Shown: one piece after another, positions 46,523-58,378 of the stretch
Numbering within the stretch: position 1 is the first letter of the stretch
Layout: each line of letters starts with the position of its first letter
Source: Turnera subulata
Taxonomy: Eukaryota; Streptophyta; Magnoliopsida; Malpighiales; Passifloraceae
Length of the DNA stretch: 64,000 bases
Assembly (NCBI GenBank): GCA_028386065.3
Contig: JAKUCV010000446.1
Coordinates: forward strand, 97,687-161,686
Direction of reading: 5' to 3'
Notes under the pieces: generated by a model
What the model saw: only the letters and a program-made list of their open reading frames with translations
Told to the model about the DNA's origin: nothing
The model's database searches: none
Translations under genes and position numbers: made by a program

Positions 46523-49500
46523 CTAACCAGAATCACCAATATCCATTTTCTCTCCGGTAGAGAAAATATTGTAGAAAAAGGCAGCAAGGAAATACAAGAT
46601 CGCTGTAAGCAATAGAAATCCCCGGAAAGAACCAAACAGTTCAACAAAGAAACCAGCTCCAACAGTTCCCATAATGGCTGCTAATGTTCCGGCAGTATTT
46701 GACATTCCTAAAACCAAACATATTGCAGTTGTTAAAGCTCTATACAAACTATCATTATAGTTGGATAAGTATCATACTGTCAAACGCTGAATTTTGGAAT
46801 TTCAGGATCTTTCTAGAAGAGATGATCTAAGAGTTGGCATGCTAATCAAGTGGAATTCAATACATAAATATAGATGGATAGGAATACCATGTAATACACC
46901 ACTATAATGTGGAGCGATTTCCTGCAGACAAAATAGAGGTGAATGTTAGACAAGAACAAAATAGTTTAGAAGTTAAACCGTGTTCTCCAGTAGAGCAACC
47001 TGAAGGTTTACAAGAAAACCGGAGTGACTAAATGATTTCAGCCCAACAGCCAAAGTAAGCCAAGCAGAGGCAATAGACGGACTTCTAGCAGTTGTCAAGC
47101 CGATAAGAGCAATCCCTGGCCCTAAAAAACCAATTGACTGCACAAGAGGCACAATTTGATCTTTACTACAAAATTAATTGACAAAACACATAGACAGGAC
47201 CAGACACATAGTACTAGAAAGTAATCAACCAAACATCACCTAAACTCTTCTTCAAAAGCAAATCACCACCTCAACTAAAACCGCCCTAATTTAACCACCT
47301 AAAACGATACTTTCATTTTGTTTAAACCCTTCTGTTAGGGTTTCAAAAATTTCAGTCAATTCATTTAATGGAAACGCATTGATAAGTGACACATGGCATG
47401 AATTTTGGCCTGGCTTTTCCTGGAACAAAATTAAAAATAAAGTATTAATATAACAGAAAAAAATAGAAAAGAAACAGGTAGAGGAGAAGGTTGGCCTCCC
47501 CACCCAAGAGTTCACAGTCCAACAACATACAAAAACTGCATCTCCTTCCCCACCAAAACCATGAACCCGTGACCATTTTTTTAGAAGAAAACTCGCCACC
47601 CTTTCCTTCTATTTATTGTCAAACACCATAATAGCCAAGCTCACAACCGTTCTCATGAACTATCTTCCGACACCAGCTGCAATAAACCAGACCCGAACAT
47701 ACATTGAAAACTATGGTTTTTTCACTGTATATAAGTATTGCTGGCAACAACACATAGCAATTCACCCCGCAAATTATGATATAATGCTATTTATATTTTC
47801 TACAGGTACTAGGCATGTTGGTTCTTGTATTGGATGAGAAATTTCTGACATATTAGTTTTATTAGAGAGTTATTCTATTGATCTGTCATTTGTATCTTCA
47901 AGTTTATGAATCCATTGATTGTACTGATTCTTTTTAAGTGTTTATTTAAGCTGGGCTCTCGTTAAGGACAAAGAAGTGGCAAAGAAAATGACTGAATGCA
48001 TAACCATGGGCTCCAATGGTGTATATTGAGAATCGCAGCTCCGCTCTGCATAACCTGCAGTGGTGAACTCATGTGTGGGAAGGCGAAGCTTCATTTCTTT
48101 TTTTTATTTTTTTACAAAAACATTTCATTTATTTTTCATTTCTACCAGAAAACAAAAAACTGCTGTAACTATTAAAGGGACAAGATCTTGTCACGTGTCA
48201 CCATATAAGTGTTTCCGTTAAATGAACTGACGGAAATTTTTAAAACCCTAACAGAAGGGTTTAAATCAAATGGAAGTATAGTTTAGGTGGTTAAATTAGG
48301 AGGGTTTTAGTTGAGGAGGTGGTTTGTTTTTTAAGAAGAGTTTAGATGGGAAGAATGTAATTAACCCACCAAACATATAGTTGCAAGTAACCAAAAGTAA
48401 GATCTAAAGCACCGAGAAGTCTATATCCTAGTTTTACATGTCACTAGCTTAATAGATGAAGAGGGAGAGGGAGAGAATGAGATGTGATTTAGCTTAATAC
48501 TACAAATGCAAAAAAAAAGTATCAACATTCATCTAAGCAGATACAGTCCACAATCAAGTGAAGGTGAAGGTTGATATTCAGGTAACTCTTTCGTGATGTC
48601 AACACTCAAAGAGAAACCTCTATGTACTAACTGCTGGGTCTGGGTTTTTCTTTTAACTTCCATTTCAACCTTCAAAACGAATACTCTTTAGGAAATGCAT
48701 CATGTGATTGGCAAGTGAAAACATAGATCACAATATTATCCACAGATGTAGAAGTTTGGTTATAAAGAAAAAGAAATAAGACCTGCATGATCTTCCGAGT
48801 TAAAGTGACACTCATACCGCCATTTATCAACATGTCAGACCACAGACCACCAAAATACCCCATGAATGCCATCACACTCCACGGAACAGCACTAAACCAT
48901 GCTGCATGTTTGAGATCAACATGATATATCTGTCAATTGCCATACAATTCATTAAAAGTGGTAAATGTCAAACCTCACTCATAAACAACCATGACTTACA
49001 GCGACTGGTCTGAACTTACCGAGTTAAAGTAAATGGGCATCCAGGAAAGAATAACAAAAAAGCCCTGCAACAAATTTATGAGGTTCAGAAATCAGTGGTA
49101 GACATTGGCAGATGATAGAATGTGATTCTACAATCTTAGTAGTTTCAGCTTCGTCATCAGCTTATTCAGTGCATGGGAAAGCCAAAAGTTGGGAATAGCC
49201 TCTTACCCAGCTGTGCATGGCATTGGCAACAATAACAGACCATGTTGGCATTTTTGCCAGCAAACGACTGAAAGGAGGAACTATCACTGTTGTCTTAGGC
49301 ACACTCTTCACAGGCATCTGCCTCTTGTCAATTATGTACTCCAATTCATACCTTGATATCTGGGGACTTCGATCAGGAGTACCTGATATTGCAGACAACC
49401 ATACCAAAACCCAGAGGAAACCAGACAATCCAAAAATCACAAACGGCCCAAAAATGCCACCTTTAGACATTAGAATCGGGGATAAGGTGAGTCCAATTGC

Positions 49501-50576
49501 ACTCCCAAGCTGAAATCCAGCCATTGCAATCCCAACAGCTCTGGCTCGTTCCGTCTTAGGGAACCATCTAAAAGACAAATTTACACAGTTCCTTCAACAT
49601 TTCTATCTTCACACTTTGGAACTACAAGCAGAAGAGCTCTTCAGGCATGCATGGGATATAATGATTAAACAGTTTAAGGAGTAGGCCATTAGAAATTGAA
49701 TACCTGGCTACCATGTTATTCATGCAAGGAAGAGCTACGCCTTCTGCAATACCCAGCAATGCTCGCATTGCGAGTAGAGCAAATAGAGAAGTTTCGGCAG
49801 CCCAGGGAGTGAGAAAGGTAGCCAAGGACCACAACGCCACACCCCATCCCATCACTACTTTACCACCGTAATAATCCACCAAAGTCCCTCCCGCTATTGG
49901 CGAAATTAGGTATCCCCACAGGAACGACGACTGCCACCACAAGTATCCCATTGCAAAATCAGGAATTGCCAAAATGTGCGTAGCCAAACTATCACGACAG
50001 AGAGAACCTATTAATTGAGGTATAAGACCGTAAACATAATCCCCTAGTCTCGCCGCTCCACCTCCCCCCCCAAAAAAAAAAACTAAAAACTCCAATCAAT
50101 TTGGGCGGAAACTAATAATCGAGCAAGTAAAAAAGAAAAGCGCGAGGAAAAGAGAGAGGGAGAGTGAAAAGACGGACCTGAACAATACCGGAGAAGGACC
50201 GGGTCCAGCCGTTAGCGAGGGACAAAGGCACGATGGCCACCGACATGACAACACGATCGGCATTGCATAGGGCGAGGGCGAGGGCAAGCATTGCCACCAC
50301 TTTAATCCTCTCTGACGTCACAAACTCGCGGAGACCAGGCGAGAGGGGCTGGTCGTCGTTGGAAGAAACCCTGGGTCGGGAGCGGGAGGGAACGGAGCGT
50401 AGCAGGCGAGATTCCGGCAAAAAGGAGAAGGAAACATTTGTTGTGGTGTTGGGGGAGACGTGATAGGAGGAGAATGGGTGGTTGAGTTTGGGGGTTTTGC
50501 GATTTTGCAAGGGAAATAGAGATGTGGGCTTGGAGTGTGGGCGAGTGATGATGGCAGTGAGAGGAGGAGAGTACAT
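46523..50576 (-). CDS. PHT4;3: Plastid PHT4-type anion/phosphate transporter (major facilitator family)
   Basis: Eight exons on the minus strand (50576-50178, 49930-49704, 49567-49207, 49064-49020, 48929-48783, 47137-47000, 46921-46888, 46707-46523) join in phase to 511 codons plus stop. The first 85 or so residues are Ser/Arg/Pro-rich and almost free of acids, as in a chloroplast transit peptide. The membrane part follows: ALCNADRVVMSVAIVPLS (helix 1), SSFLWGYLISPIAGG, RALLGIAEGVALPCMNNMVARWFPKTERARAVGIAMAG-type helices 4-5, SWGFFVILSWMPIYFNS, and C-terminal GTLAAIMGTVGAGFFVELFGS. This pattern is the SLC17-like PHT4 family, which moves phosphate or other anions across plastid membranes. The subtype 4;3 is my best match from memory (4;2 is the alternative). 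Intron 5 holds a 1.1-kb transposon. Confidence 0.88.
47237..48367. mobile_element. Non-autonomous DNA transposon in PHT4 intron 5 (MULE-type)
   Basis: A perfect 9-bp duplication ACCAAACAT flanks 47237-48367. The ends form inverted repeats of about 160 bp (47237-47398 and about 48191-48367), with the shared core CATCTAAACTCTTCTT-like and AACCCTTCTGTTAGGGTTT. The right end carries about 18 extra bases that the left end lacks, so the left terminus is shortened. No transposase is present. It sits wholly inside the intron between exons 5 and 6 and need not disturb the protein. Confidence 0.7.
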
Positions 50577-50613
50577 TGTTTTGATTTTGACTTTGCTTTG
50601 ACCAATGACGACG

Positions 50614-50641
50614 GGACGGACGGACGGACGGACGGACGGAC
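50614..50641. repeat. Simple repeat (GGAC)n upstream of PHT4
   Basis: Six to seven GGAC units lie 40-65 bases upstream of the PHT4 start codon, within the probable 5' leader or core promoter of this minus-strand gene. Length changes here could affect expression. Confidence 0.8.
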
Positions 50642-51872
50642 AAAAGAAAAGAAAGAGAAAGGTGAGGTGCCTGCCGAGGGATATTTTTATTAGACCGACT
50701 TCAGTAGTGGTTTTATGAAATGACCGAGACTGCCCTTCTGTTTCGGAGAGAATGTGCGTGCTCCCGCCATCCTATCCAGGTTTGAAATGGAATTCCTACG
50801 GTTTGAGCCCCAGGGAATCTGAATCCTTCTGGTGAACTGAAGACGGGTTTCCCTGGCCTGGCTACTGAACAGTGGATGGAGGAAGAGGGTTGGAGGAGAC
50901 AATTAGCATGTGGTATTGTTTCGTTCGTCCTGGGTTCTGTTCATGCTTTTTTAAGACACTATGGAAGCGAACCATTTAATTCCGCTGGGGCCTGGGATTT
51001 ATAAGCAGAAGAAGTTCATGTGTGCAGTCCAGTGTTTCAAGTCCCACGAATATGTTTTGTTTATTTGCTGTTGTTACTTGTATGATCCATACCATACTAT
51101 TTGGAGATAGGAGTGCAAGGAACCTACTTTACTTATATTGTTTGAATACTCCCCCCGCCTGTCATGCTATTGCTCTGGTGTGGTGCATCAAGACACGCAA
51201 GTGTTTTGGATAAAAGTAATCTACCTAGAAGTGCGCCTGTTGCGGTGGGTGACACTACACTCCCTGGGTTGGGTTTAGACTTTACAGTTTAAACCGAACA
51301 ACACTAAGGGGGCTTTTAGAAGTTCTACGGGGTTAAGGTAAAAAACCTGGTTGGGAGATTTTGGTTATATTCTTGGCGTTGGCGTTTGCACGGCCTTTGT
51401 TGCACAACTTTGGAGTGTGTGGGCCGGATTACAATTTTGGAACTGATTTAAAAGTTTCATTGGGGAACCTTGTTGCTAATATTCAGGCCAGGAGCTGCCT
51501 TCATCCTGAGTGGGAAGAACCACACCACATAACTCAAAAGTAGCTAGAACCACATAGAATCTCCTTTTCATCTATATGCAGGTATGAATTTCTGGGTTCA
51601 AACAAATGCAATCCCACTGGCATAAACTTCGAAGCTCACAAAATCCAGGATTTCAAGACGCAAAACATTGCTATACATATAGGATTGGATTTGAATACTT
51701 GTTTTATTGCACACGGCATGTAATGCAATTACAACGAAGATATGCTTGACATACATTACAACACAATGCACTGCATATATGTGCATTACAATATATATAT
51801 ATTTGTTCACTTGTTTTATTTTAACAGCACAAGCACAAGCTGCAGTTCGGCCGACACTTAAGTAAAAGGCAA
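50642..51872. other. Spacer between PHT4 and thioesterase genes
   Basis: It contains the PHT4 promoter at its left side and the thioesterase 3' UTR at its right side (below 51873). A short open frame at 51361-51543 and others show no motif. A T/A-rich run with TATATATATAT is near 51790. Confidence 0.4.
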
Positions 51873-52919
51873 TCACATTTTGCTAGCATGTTTACCAAAC
51901 AATGAATGTCGACCTTCAGCAATCAACTCTCCTGTAGCTTTGTTCTTCACAAGAACAAGTGTTCCAGCATATCCTCCTTTCCTTCCTAATAACTTTGAAG
52001 TGATCTCTAACTCATCCTGCAAAATTTAGGTATCCACACGTCAAACCTATGCAACTACACCATACAAAGAGCACAGAACATAACATAACATAACATAACA
52101 TGTCTTGGTGTGCTATTGCCACTCCATATTCAGTCAAAAACTCAAAAAGCTTAAAAACACCATCACCAACGACAAGACTAGACTATGATGGGATGACATT
52201 CACACTGCATAAACAGTAGAGGAAGAGTGGGGACACAATTTCACATCTGGTAGCATCAGGTGGTAAATACAGAGTACAACTATTTGCCTAATGCAAGAGG
52301 AAAAATACCCAAACAAAATTGGGTTTACAGATTTAAGATGTTCTAAAGGAAAGGAGATGAATGGAGGAGTGAGATTACATTAAGCTTCGCAGAAGACAGG
52401 AAGGATATGGACATATCCACTGAAACATGCATGGGGAGACCCTGGATATGGGCCACCGCGCCACCTACTTCATCCACAAGGTTTGCAATCGCACCCTTAG
52501 CCAATTCTCCATTGCTATCCTGCAACAAACAACAACAACAACAACAACAACAACAATAAAAAATATAGAAGAAGAAGAAGAGAGACAAAGCGAGCACCTA
52601 AAGATAATTCAAATGTGGAAAAAGAAAAAGAAAATTAATAGAACCAAAATAAGGTCAAAATAATGATAAATGAATTAGGAAAAAAAAAAAAAAGGAGGGG
52701 GATGGATTCTTTTTGGTCGGTGGGTGTCTGACTTACGATGAGGCGAGGAGGGACCTTGAAAGTGCAAGAGACAAGGCCCGGCTCCACCAGGTCAACCCGA
52801 ATACCCCGCACCGCAAAATCTTCATAGAAGCTACATTCGACCCCGACCCGATGGGGGTGAATCTTGAGTCGCGCGACTTCTTCATCGCTGACTTCCAAAA
52901 CCTCCCTGGCCTTCTCCAT
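51873..52919 (-). CDS. Hotdog-fold acyl-CoA thioesterase (ACOT13/THEM2-like)
   Basis: Three exons on the minus strand (52919-52737, 52519-52379, 52016-51873) join without phase shift to 155 codons plus stop, the usual length of plant relatives. Exon 1 ends with VSCTFKVPPRLI. Exon 2 holds NGELAKGAIANLVDEVGGAVAH, with the conserved GAIANLVDEVG helix of the 4HBT/PaaI-like thioesterase fold and its active Asp/Glu position, then VSVDMSISFLSSAK. Exon 3 holds the last strands (LLGRKGGYAGTLVLVKNKATGELIAEGRHSLFG). The enzyme hydrolyses an acyl-CoA or related thioester; the natural substrate cannot be read from sequence. No targeting peptide is evident. A decayed partial copy is at 54600-55040. Confidence 0.85.
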
Positions 52920-53439
52920 ATGGTATACCTATGGCTTTGTTTAGTTTTCTTCGACTCCTGCTTGATCCCCAGACTTCTCTATCTAATTGACCGTCGATGA
53001 TGGTCGATGGCTGTGCCTGTGCTTGCTTCTCCGCTTTTCCACTTTTCACACTCTTCGGTTCAGTGTGGCAGTAGAACTGGAAAGAAATCCCAGGGGCGGC
53101 GTCGTTTGATCCTAGTTGATTTGGGCCTCAGTTTTGGACTATAGTGGTGCCGGGGGATTGGTCTGGGCTTTTATGATGACTGATGGGCCTATATACTTCA
53201 GCTCAGCTCAGCTCGTTATGACAGATAGAATAGTGTTGAGATTGAAGAAGAGCTACACAATCACAAATCACAAACAACTCACCTACGGATTGCAGCACAT
53301 AAATTTGGTGCTACTCCATAGCAAACGTGACAACTGGCGAAAAACCTAGACATTGAGTTTTATATATATGTATAGATACATCGGCGCACTAAACTCACCA
53401 AAGGGGGAAAGAGGAAAAGAGTGAGACGTTTCAACTCTT
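52920..53439. other. Thioesterase upstream region
   Basis: This is the promoter side of the minus-strand thioesterase gene. A CAGCTCAGCTCAGCTC run is near 53195. No second gene or clear TATA box was found on either strand. Confidence 0.35.
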
Positions 53440-54419
53440 CTCTTGACTGCGGATGGTTGGACTCGACCCCTCTACCCTTGGGAGATTTTGGTTTGCCAAC
53501 GTATGCACGCTGCACTCCAGACAATCTCTTTTAATGGTAATAGGTCTGATCCATGGTCTTGGAGTGAGGATGGCAGTGGTATTTATTCAGTTAAATCGGG
53601 TACCGTTTCATGCATCATGGTCCCCCATGATTGTGGGACCATGGTTCTCTTATGTTTCTCCCAACATTGAGCTGTTCTTATGGTGTCTTCTTAATTATGG
53701 CTTAGTCACCCGGTCAGCTCTCTTAACTCGCAATATACTCCAACGGGCTGATGCTTTGTGCCCTCTTTGTGCTCTCGTCGTGGAAGACACTGACCATCTC
53801 TTCCTCCATTGTTCTACTGTGACCAAATTGTGGCAGAAGCTTTGCCTTTGGTGAGGTGTTCCCTGGATCACTCCCCCTAATGTTGAAGGTTGGTTTCTTC
53901 AGTGGCCACGGCTAGCTGGTGCTCCTTTCACGCAACAAGCATGGCTCCTTTTAGGGGTCTCTTTGCTCTGGTTGGTTTGGCTCACACGTAACGCCTTGGT
54001 GTTCACACAAAAGCCGATCCACATCGATGTGTTATTTGATATCATTCTCACACGCGCTCACTGATGGTTCAAGCTTGTTAGAGTAGTAAGCCCAAAACCA
54101 ATCATGGGGCTTCAACCATCAGCTTAAGCTTTTGGTTGAGATAGTCACTTGACATGGTAGCAGAGTCATAATGACCAAACGGTCGCGTGTTCGAATCCCC
54201 ACGCCTCCCTCCTTGTTGAATTAAAAAGCACAAGGTATGGATGAGCCTGTGTCTCTTAAAGGATGGGGTTATGGCAGATCAGTGCCCACTGTTTATACAC
54301 ACTGATTTGCTATTCTTGCTGATTTGTTGGGCTTAAAGCCATGCCTCATTTTTTACATTGTATTCTTTGTACATACTTTACTCATTAATAAAACAACCGA
54401 CTTCCAGAAAAAAAAAAAA
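53440..54419 (+). mobile_element. 5'-truncated LINE, 3' end with poly-A
   Basis: The plus strand encodes, with frame changes, the zinc-binding C-terminal domain of plant LINE reverse transcriptases: NIELFLWCLLNYGLVTRSALL, then DALCPLCALVVEDTDHLFLHC with the CPLC and HLFLHC zinc ligands, at about 53660-53850. A 3' untranslated part ends in TAATAAAACAACCGACTTCC and a 12-base poly-A at about 54408-54419. Within it (about 54100-54215) lies a tRNA-like stretch with GTTCGAATCCC. The 5' boundary is only approximate and no target repeat was recognised. Confidence 0.7.
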
Positions 54420-54599
54420 GTACAACTATCTCAATTAACAATGACAGCATCAGATTAAGCTCTGAAACAGAGGAAGAAGAAAGGCAACCAAGCACACCCT
54501 CGTTAAGTAATCTATTGTCGCTTTTTTTTTTTTTTTTGGTAATACTCTATTGTTGCATAGTAATAATTTAAGAACATGGATTAAATCCTCCTCCTGAGT

Positions 54600-55040
54600 T
54601 GATAGGCAATCACATTTTGTTCCCATATCACCGTATGGTTAGGTAAGTAGTGAAGAAGCACAGGGAAACAAAGCAACGGCTTTGTCTGCAGACAGGCATA
54701 CGAACTGATGACAAGTTACATATGTAAAAGTCTATACGTATGGGACTTGAGATTGAAGTCACACCACCAAGACAGTCTAGAATCTAGATATACACAGATT
54801 TGTGCTTATCAGATTGAATATAATAAACACAAAAGTTGATGTGCCAATACAATACAATGTTTGTCTCGAGATTAAATACAGGTGAGAGGGAATGGATGAT
54901 CATATTACATCAAGCTTAGCAGTTGAAAGGAAGGAGATGAACATATCCACTGAAACACCACCAATGGGAGAGCCTAATCAGTATCGATCACCGCAACGCC
55001 AAGTCCATCAACTAGGTCTGCACTGGCAATATCGTGCCAT
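54600..55040 (-). pseudogene. Partial decayed copy of the thioesterase gene
   Basis: Two blocks resemble the intact gene at 51873-52919 in the same order and strand. AGGCAATCACATTTTG at about 54605 matches the exon 3 stop region (51868-51883). 54889-55036 matches the intron 2/exon 2 boundary and exon 2 (52360-52515), including ATCCACTGAAACA and CATCAAGCTTAGCAG. Substitutions and small indels break the reading frame, exon 1 is absent and intron sequence is retained. It is therefore a DNA-level duplicate rather than a processed copy. The LINE at 53440-54419 lies between it and the functional gene. Confidence 0.65.
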
Positions 55041-56580
55041 CTAATATATTTTTTTCCAATTTTTTTTGAAAAATAAAATAGAAAACATTTAAAGCCTTTT
55101 AACCAACTGAGCTATCATAAATTATATAAAGTTTATTATATATTGAGAATTACTTTAATTTTAGCTTTTACAAATTAAAAAAAGTATACATAATTAAAAT
55201 TTCAAAATATAATATTTTAATTTTAAAGAAATGAATTATTCTATAATTAATTTAAGTTTTATCATCTTTATTTTATTTATTTCATCATATACTATCTAAA
55301 AAGTAACAATTACTTATTACTTATTACTGAAAAAATTTAACATCATAAAAATATTATGATGAATATATTTTGACTAATTCTTTTCAAAAAATTTAGCTTA
55401 TTTTAATAAAACGAGACATCTCTATTTAGTGGTTCAATGCCTGGTCCAGTTTTAAAATCTTGATCATCAATGCTCATTGCAAAATAATGATCTAATCTAA
55501 TTATGTAAAATATACGTTTTATTAAAAAAAAACTAAAAGAAGAGATGAAGTTTTTTCTTTAAAAAAAAAAATTGGTTGGAGAAAAAGGAGGGCATGCGAT
55601 CTCCATCTAACCACCGCAGCTTCACCATCAAGCTTGGAGCTGCCGGCTAGATCTTTGGCTACAATCTTGATTTTGCGAGCCTCTCCCTTCATCCACCCAC
55701 TTTAAATAGTTTCTCCTCAACAATCCCTCTTGCTTAGCCATTTTGCTTCTTCATCATCTTCATTCCCTCCCAATTCCACAATAACAGCGTTGTTGAGTGC
55801 TAAACCCTACTGTCGGCTGTGTGGAATTTTTCGACAAGTGTTTCCACTAGTGCCGCCTTGCACGACACAATGACCATCATTCTCAAAGTGACCACCGTTG
55901 TGATTATGGTATTGGTTATGTTGGAGGAGGAGATCGAAGTAAAGAGGCCGAGTTGGGGCTTCCGTGGGGCTGCGGCACTTGTTGGGACGGCAGAGGTGGG
56001 TGGTGGCGGTGGTGGGATTGGTACTCAACGGTAGTGGTATTTTTTAATTTGTTGAAGAACAACAAAAAGTAATGGCGGCGGTGTTGAATTTGCGTGGGTG
56101 GGGCGACAAAATTCATCACTTTGATTTCCACACTATTTTTTTCCCGATTATACAAGTATTAAGGTTATTAAAATTAGACCGCTCATCGAACTGGTCAAGG
56201 CTGTAAGTCATAATAACTAGGGTTCGATAGGGTTTGATCAAGGTTTGACCATTTTAGCTTTTTTATGTTAAAAATAATGATAAATAGGTTTACAGTGAGC
56301 ATTTGAACTAAATTTTAGATTGAAGCCCAATATCAGCCACGCATATGTTTAAAGATCCAAGTATACAAAAAAAAAAAAAGAAACCTTAGCTTTTTTTTTT
56401 TTTTACTCGGCCGTCAACCTCCTTACTTTCCCATTCTCTCTTATCTCTACCTCACCGCTTCTTTTTTTCATGCGGACAATATGTGCAAAGCAAAATCCAA
56501 CAGATAAAATCACCATTTTTTTAATCTCTTCCCCTTTTATAGTTGATGATTATCTAAAACCAAACCAAATTCAAAAGTAA
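55041..56580. other. AT-rich intergenic DNA
   Basis: From 55050 to 55560 the sequence is very AT-rich with no gene. A stretch at 55590-56110 is more balanced, with a plus-strand open frame at 55819-56034 rich in Val and Gly. It shows no known motif and no splice partner. I leave it unassigned. Confidence 0.35.
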
Positions 56581-57351
56581 TACCTCCACACAGGGATGGA
56601 TCCAGAATTTTTTTTCAGTGTAGGTAAAAAAAATAAACAGTAAAAGATAGTTTTAAAAACCATAAGTATATATAAGAATGACACTAATGTAATATGAAAA
56701 TTAATTAAATATTACAATTGTCCCTTGGCGGTCTCATATTTTGATAACGTTGTATTATTTGTTCATTTTCAGTGCGATTAAATACATCTTTCTCAACATA
56801 TGTAATCAAAAAATCATTTAATAATTCATCGCCCATCCTATTAGGCGAGCTACTTTTGATGATGTTCATTGCTGAGAAAGTTCTCTCTACCGTTGTAGTT
56901 GCCACTAGAAGGATTAGAGCTAACTTCAATATCAAATACACAAGTGGATAGACAATATGTTTTCTTCTCTCAACTAACTTCTTTGAAAGATCACCCATTC
57001 CGTTTAGTCTTGCAAATTCACTATCTAAATGCATATCTTCGATAAAACTTTTAAGTTGACAATCAAGTACCATGAGCTTTGTTGGAGAAAAATCAGAGGG
57101 AAAAAATTCAACAAATTCAAAGAGCTTCTTCTTGTTAAAATCTACAAGTCTCTTGGGCTTAAGCATGCAACACAAATAAGTAACTTTGTGGTTGTCTCTG
57201 TAAACCTATTAGTAAGCTCCTGAAATTGCCTATCAATGACTTGATAAAACAACTCAACTTGAAAATTATGCATATTAGTTATCTTTTCAGCGTTGCACTT
57301 TGATTTTCTTTGAGCCACAAGCCCATCATCCATACTTGGAATATCAATATT

Positions 57352-57660
57352 ATGCTTCATACAAAATGAGACACCTCATCAAGCAAAGAATCCTAACCGT
57401 TATCTCTCATTTTCTACAATCTCGCTTTTGATATGTTGACCAATGCCATTGCATTGATAATGTCTTGTTCTTTCCTTTGTAATGCTTGAGAATGAAAAAT
57501 ATACTTGGAGTTACACAATTCTCAAGAATTACAAATGAAAGATCAAGACATTGTCAATGCAATGGCATTGCTCAACATATCAAGAGCGAGATTGCAGAAA
57601 ATGAGAGATAACGGTTGGGATTCTTTGCCTTGATGAGGTGTCTCATTTTTTATAAAGCAT
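57352..57660. repeat. 142-bp inverted duplication of transposase DNA
   Basis: The left arm (57352-57493) is normal transposase coding DNA. The right arm (57518-57660) is its reverse complement with about a dozen differences, and 24 bases separate them. The right arm joins directly to LINE sequence at 57661. Confidence 0.85.
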
Positions 57661-58378
57661 CCTCCCTTCCTAAACTCCATCTGCCCAACGTTTGGTGCAA
57701 TCTTGCTCTACCCAAAGTGGAGCATTTTCTCTGGTTGCTGTTGTTCGATGGAGTCGCTCTAAGGGCGAACTTAGTGAAACGAGGGTTGCTGCCCATTACC
57801 TAGGCTTCGTGCCCTCTTTGCTCTCAAGACGTAGAAACCAGTTTCCACCTTTTCCTTCACTGCCCGTGCTCCTGGCTTTTTTGGCAGTCCTTATGCGGTT
57901 GGTGGGGCATTACGTGGGTCGCACCACCCACCATGCAGGCGTGGTTACTTCTTTGGCCTTGGATGGAACCTTTCTCGAGTAGAAGAGCAGCTTGGATGAC
58001 CTTTGGTTTAGGAGGAATGTGGTCCCTTTGGCTCGCAAGGAACAACCTGATCTTTAATGAGGAGGTGATTCAATGGGACTGCCTTCAGGACCTCTCAATA
58101 ACCAGGGCCTTTTGGTGGCTGAACTCCATGCAGCCAGGCGTCTCTTTCTCCAGCAGTAACCTACTCTCTTCAGTAGACGTTATTAAGGAGTGGCGTGGCC
58201 CGGTAAGAAGATTTGATTAGCTCCCTCCCTCTCCCTGTTTTCTTTTTCTATTCTCTGTACTCTCTTGTATTCCTGATTTCGTGCTCCAAGGTCAAGGTCA
58301 TTAGCCAAATGACCTCTCTATAATTTTCAGCAGTCTTTCAGTCGTTAATAATACTTCGATTAGCATAAAAAAAAAAAA
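57661..58378 (+). mobile_element. 5'-truncated LINE inside the hAT transposase
   Basis: Plus-strand sequence encodes LPNVWCNLALPKVEHFLWLLL, then after a frame change CPLCSQDVETSFHLFLHC (zinc-binding end of LINE reverse transcriptase). The tail then reads WLARNNLIFNEE up to WRGPVRRFD and a stop at about 58217. A 3' untranslated region ends in poly-A at 58367-58378. Transposase sequence continues right after the poly-A. A short repeat AAAAATAT occurs at both flanks (57494-57502 and just at the poly-A end), a plausible target duplication. Confidence 0.75.

Noticed and set aside
55819..56034. Plus-strand Val/Gly-rich ORF
   Set aside because: Repetitive GGTGG codons, no motif, and no upstream promoter or splice signal that stands out.
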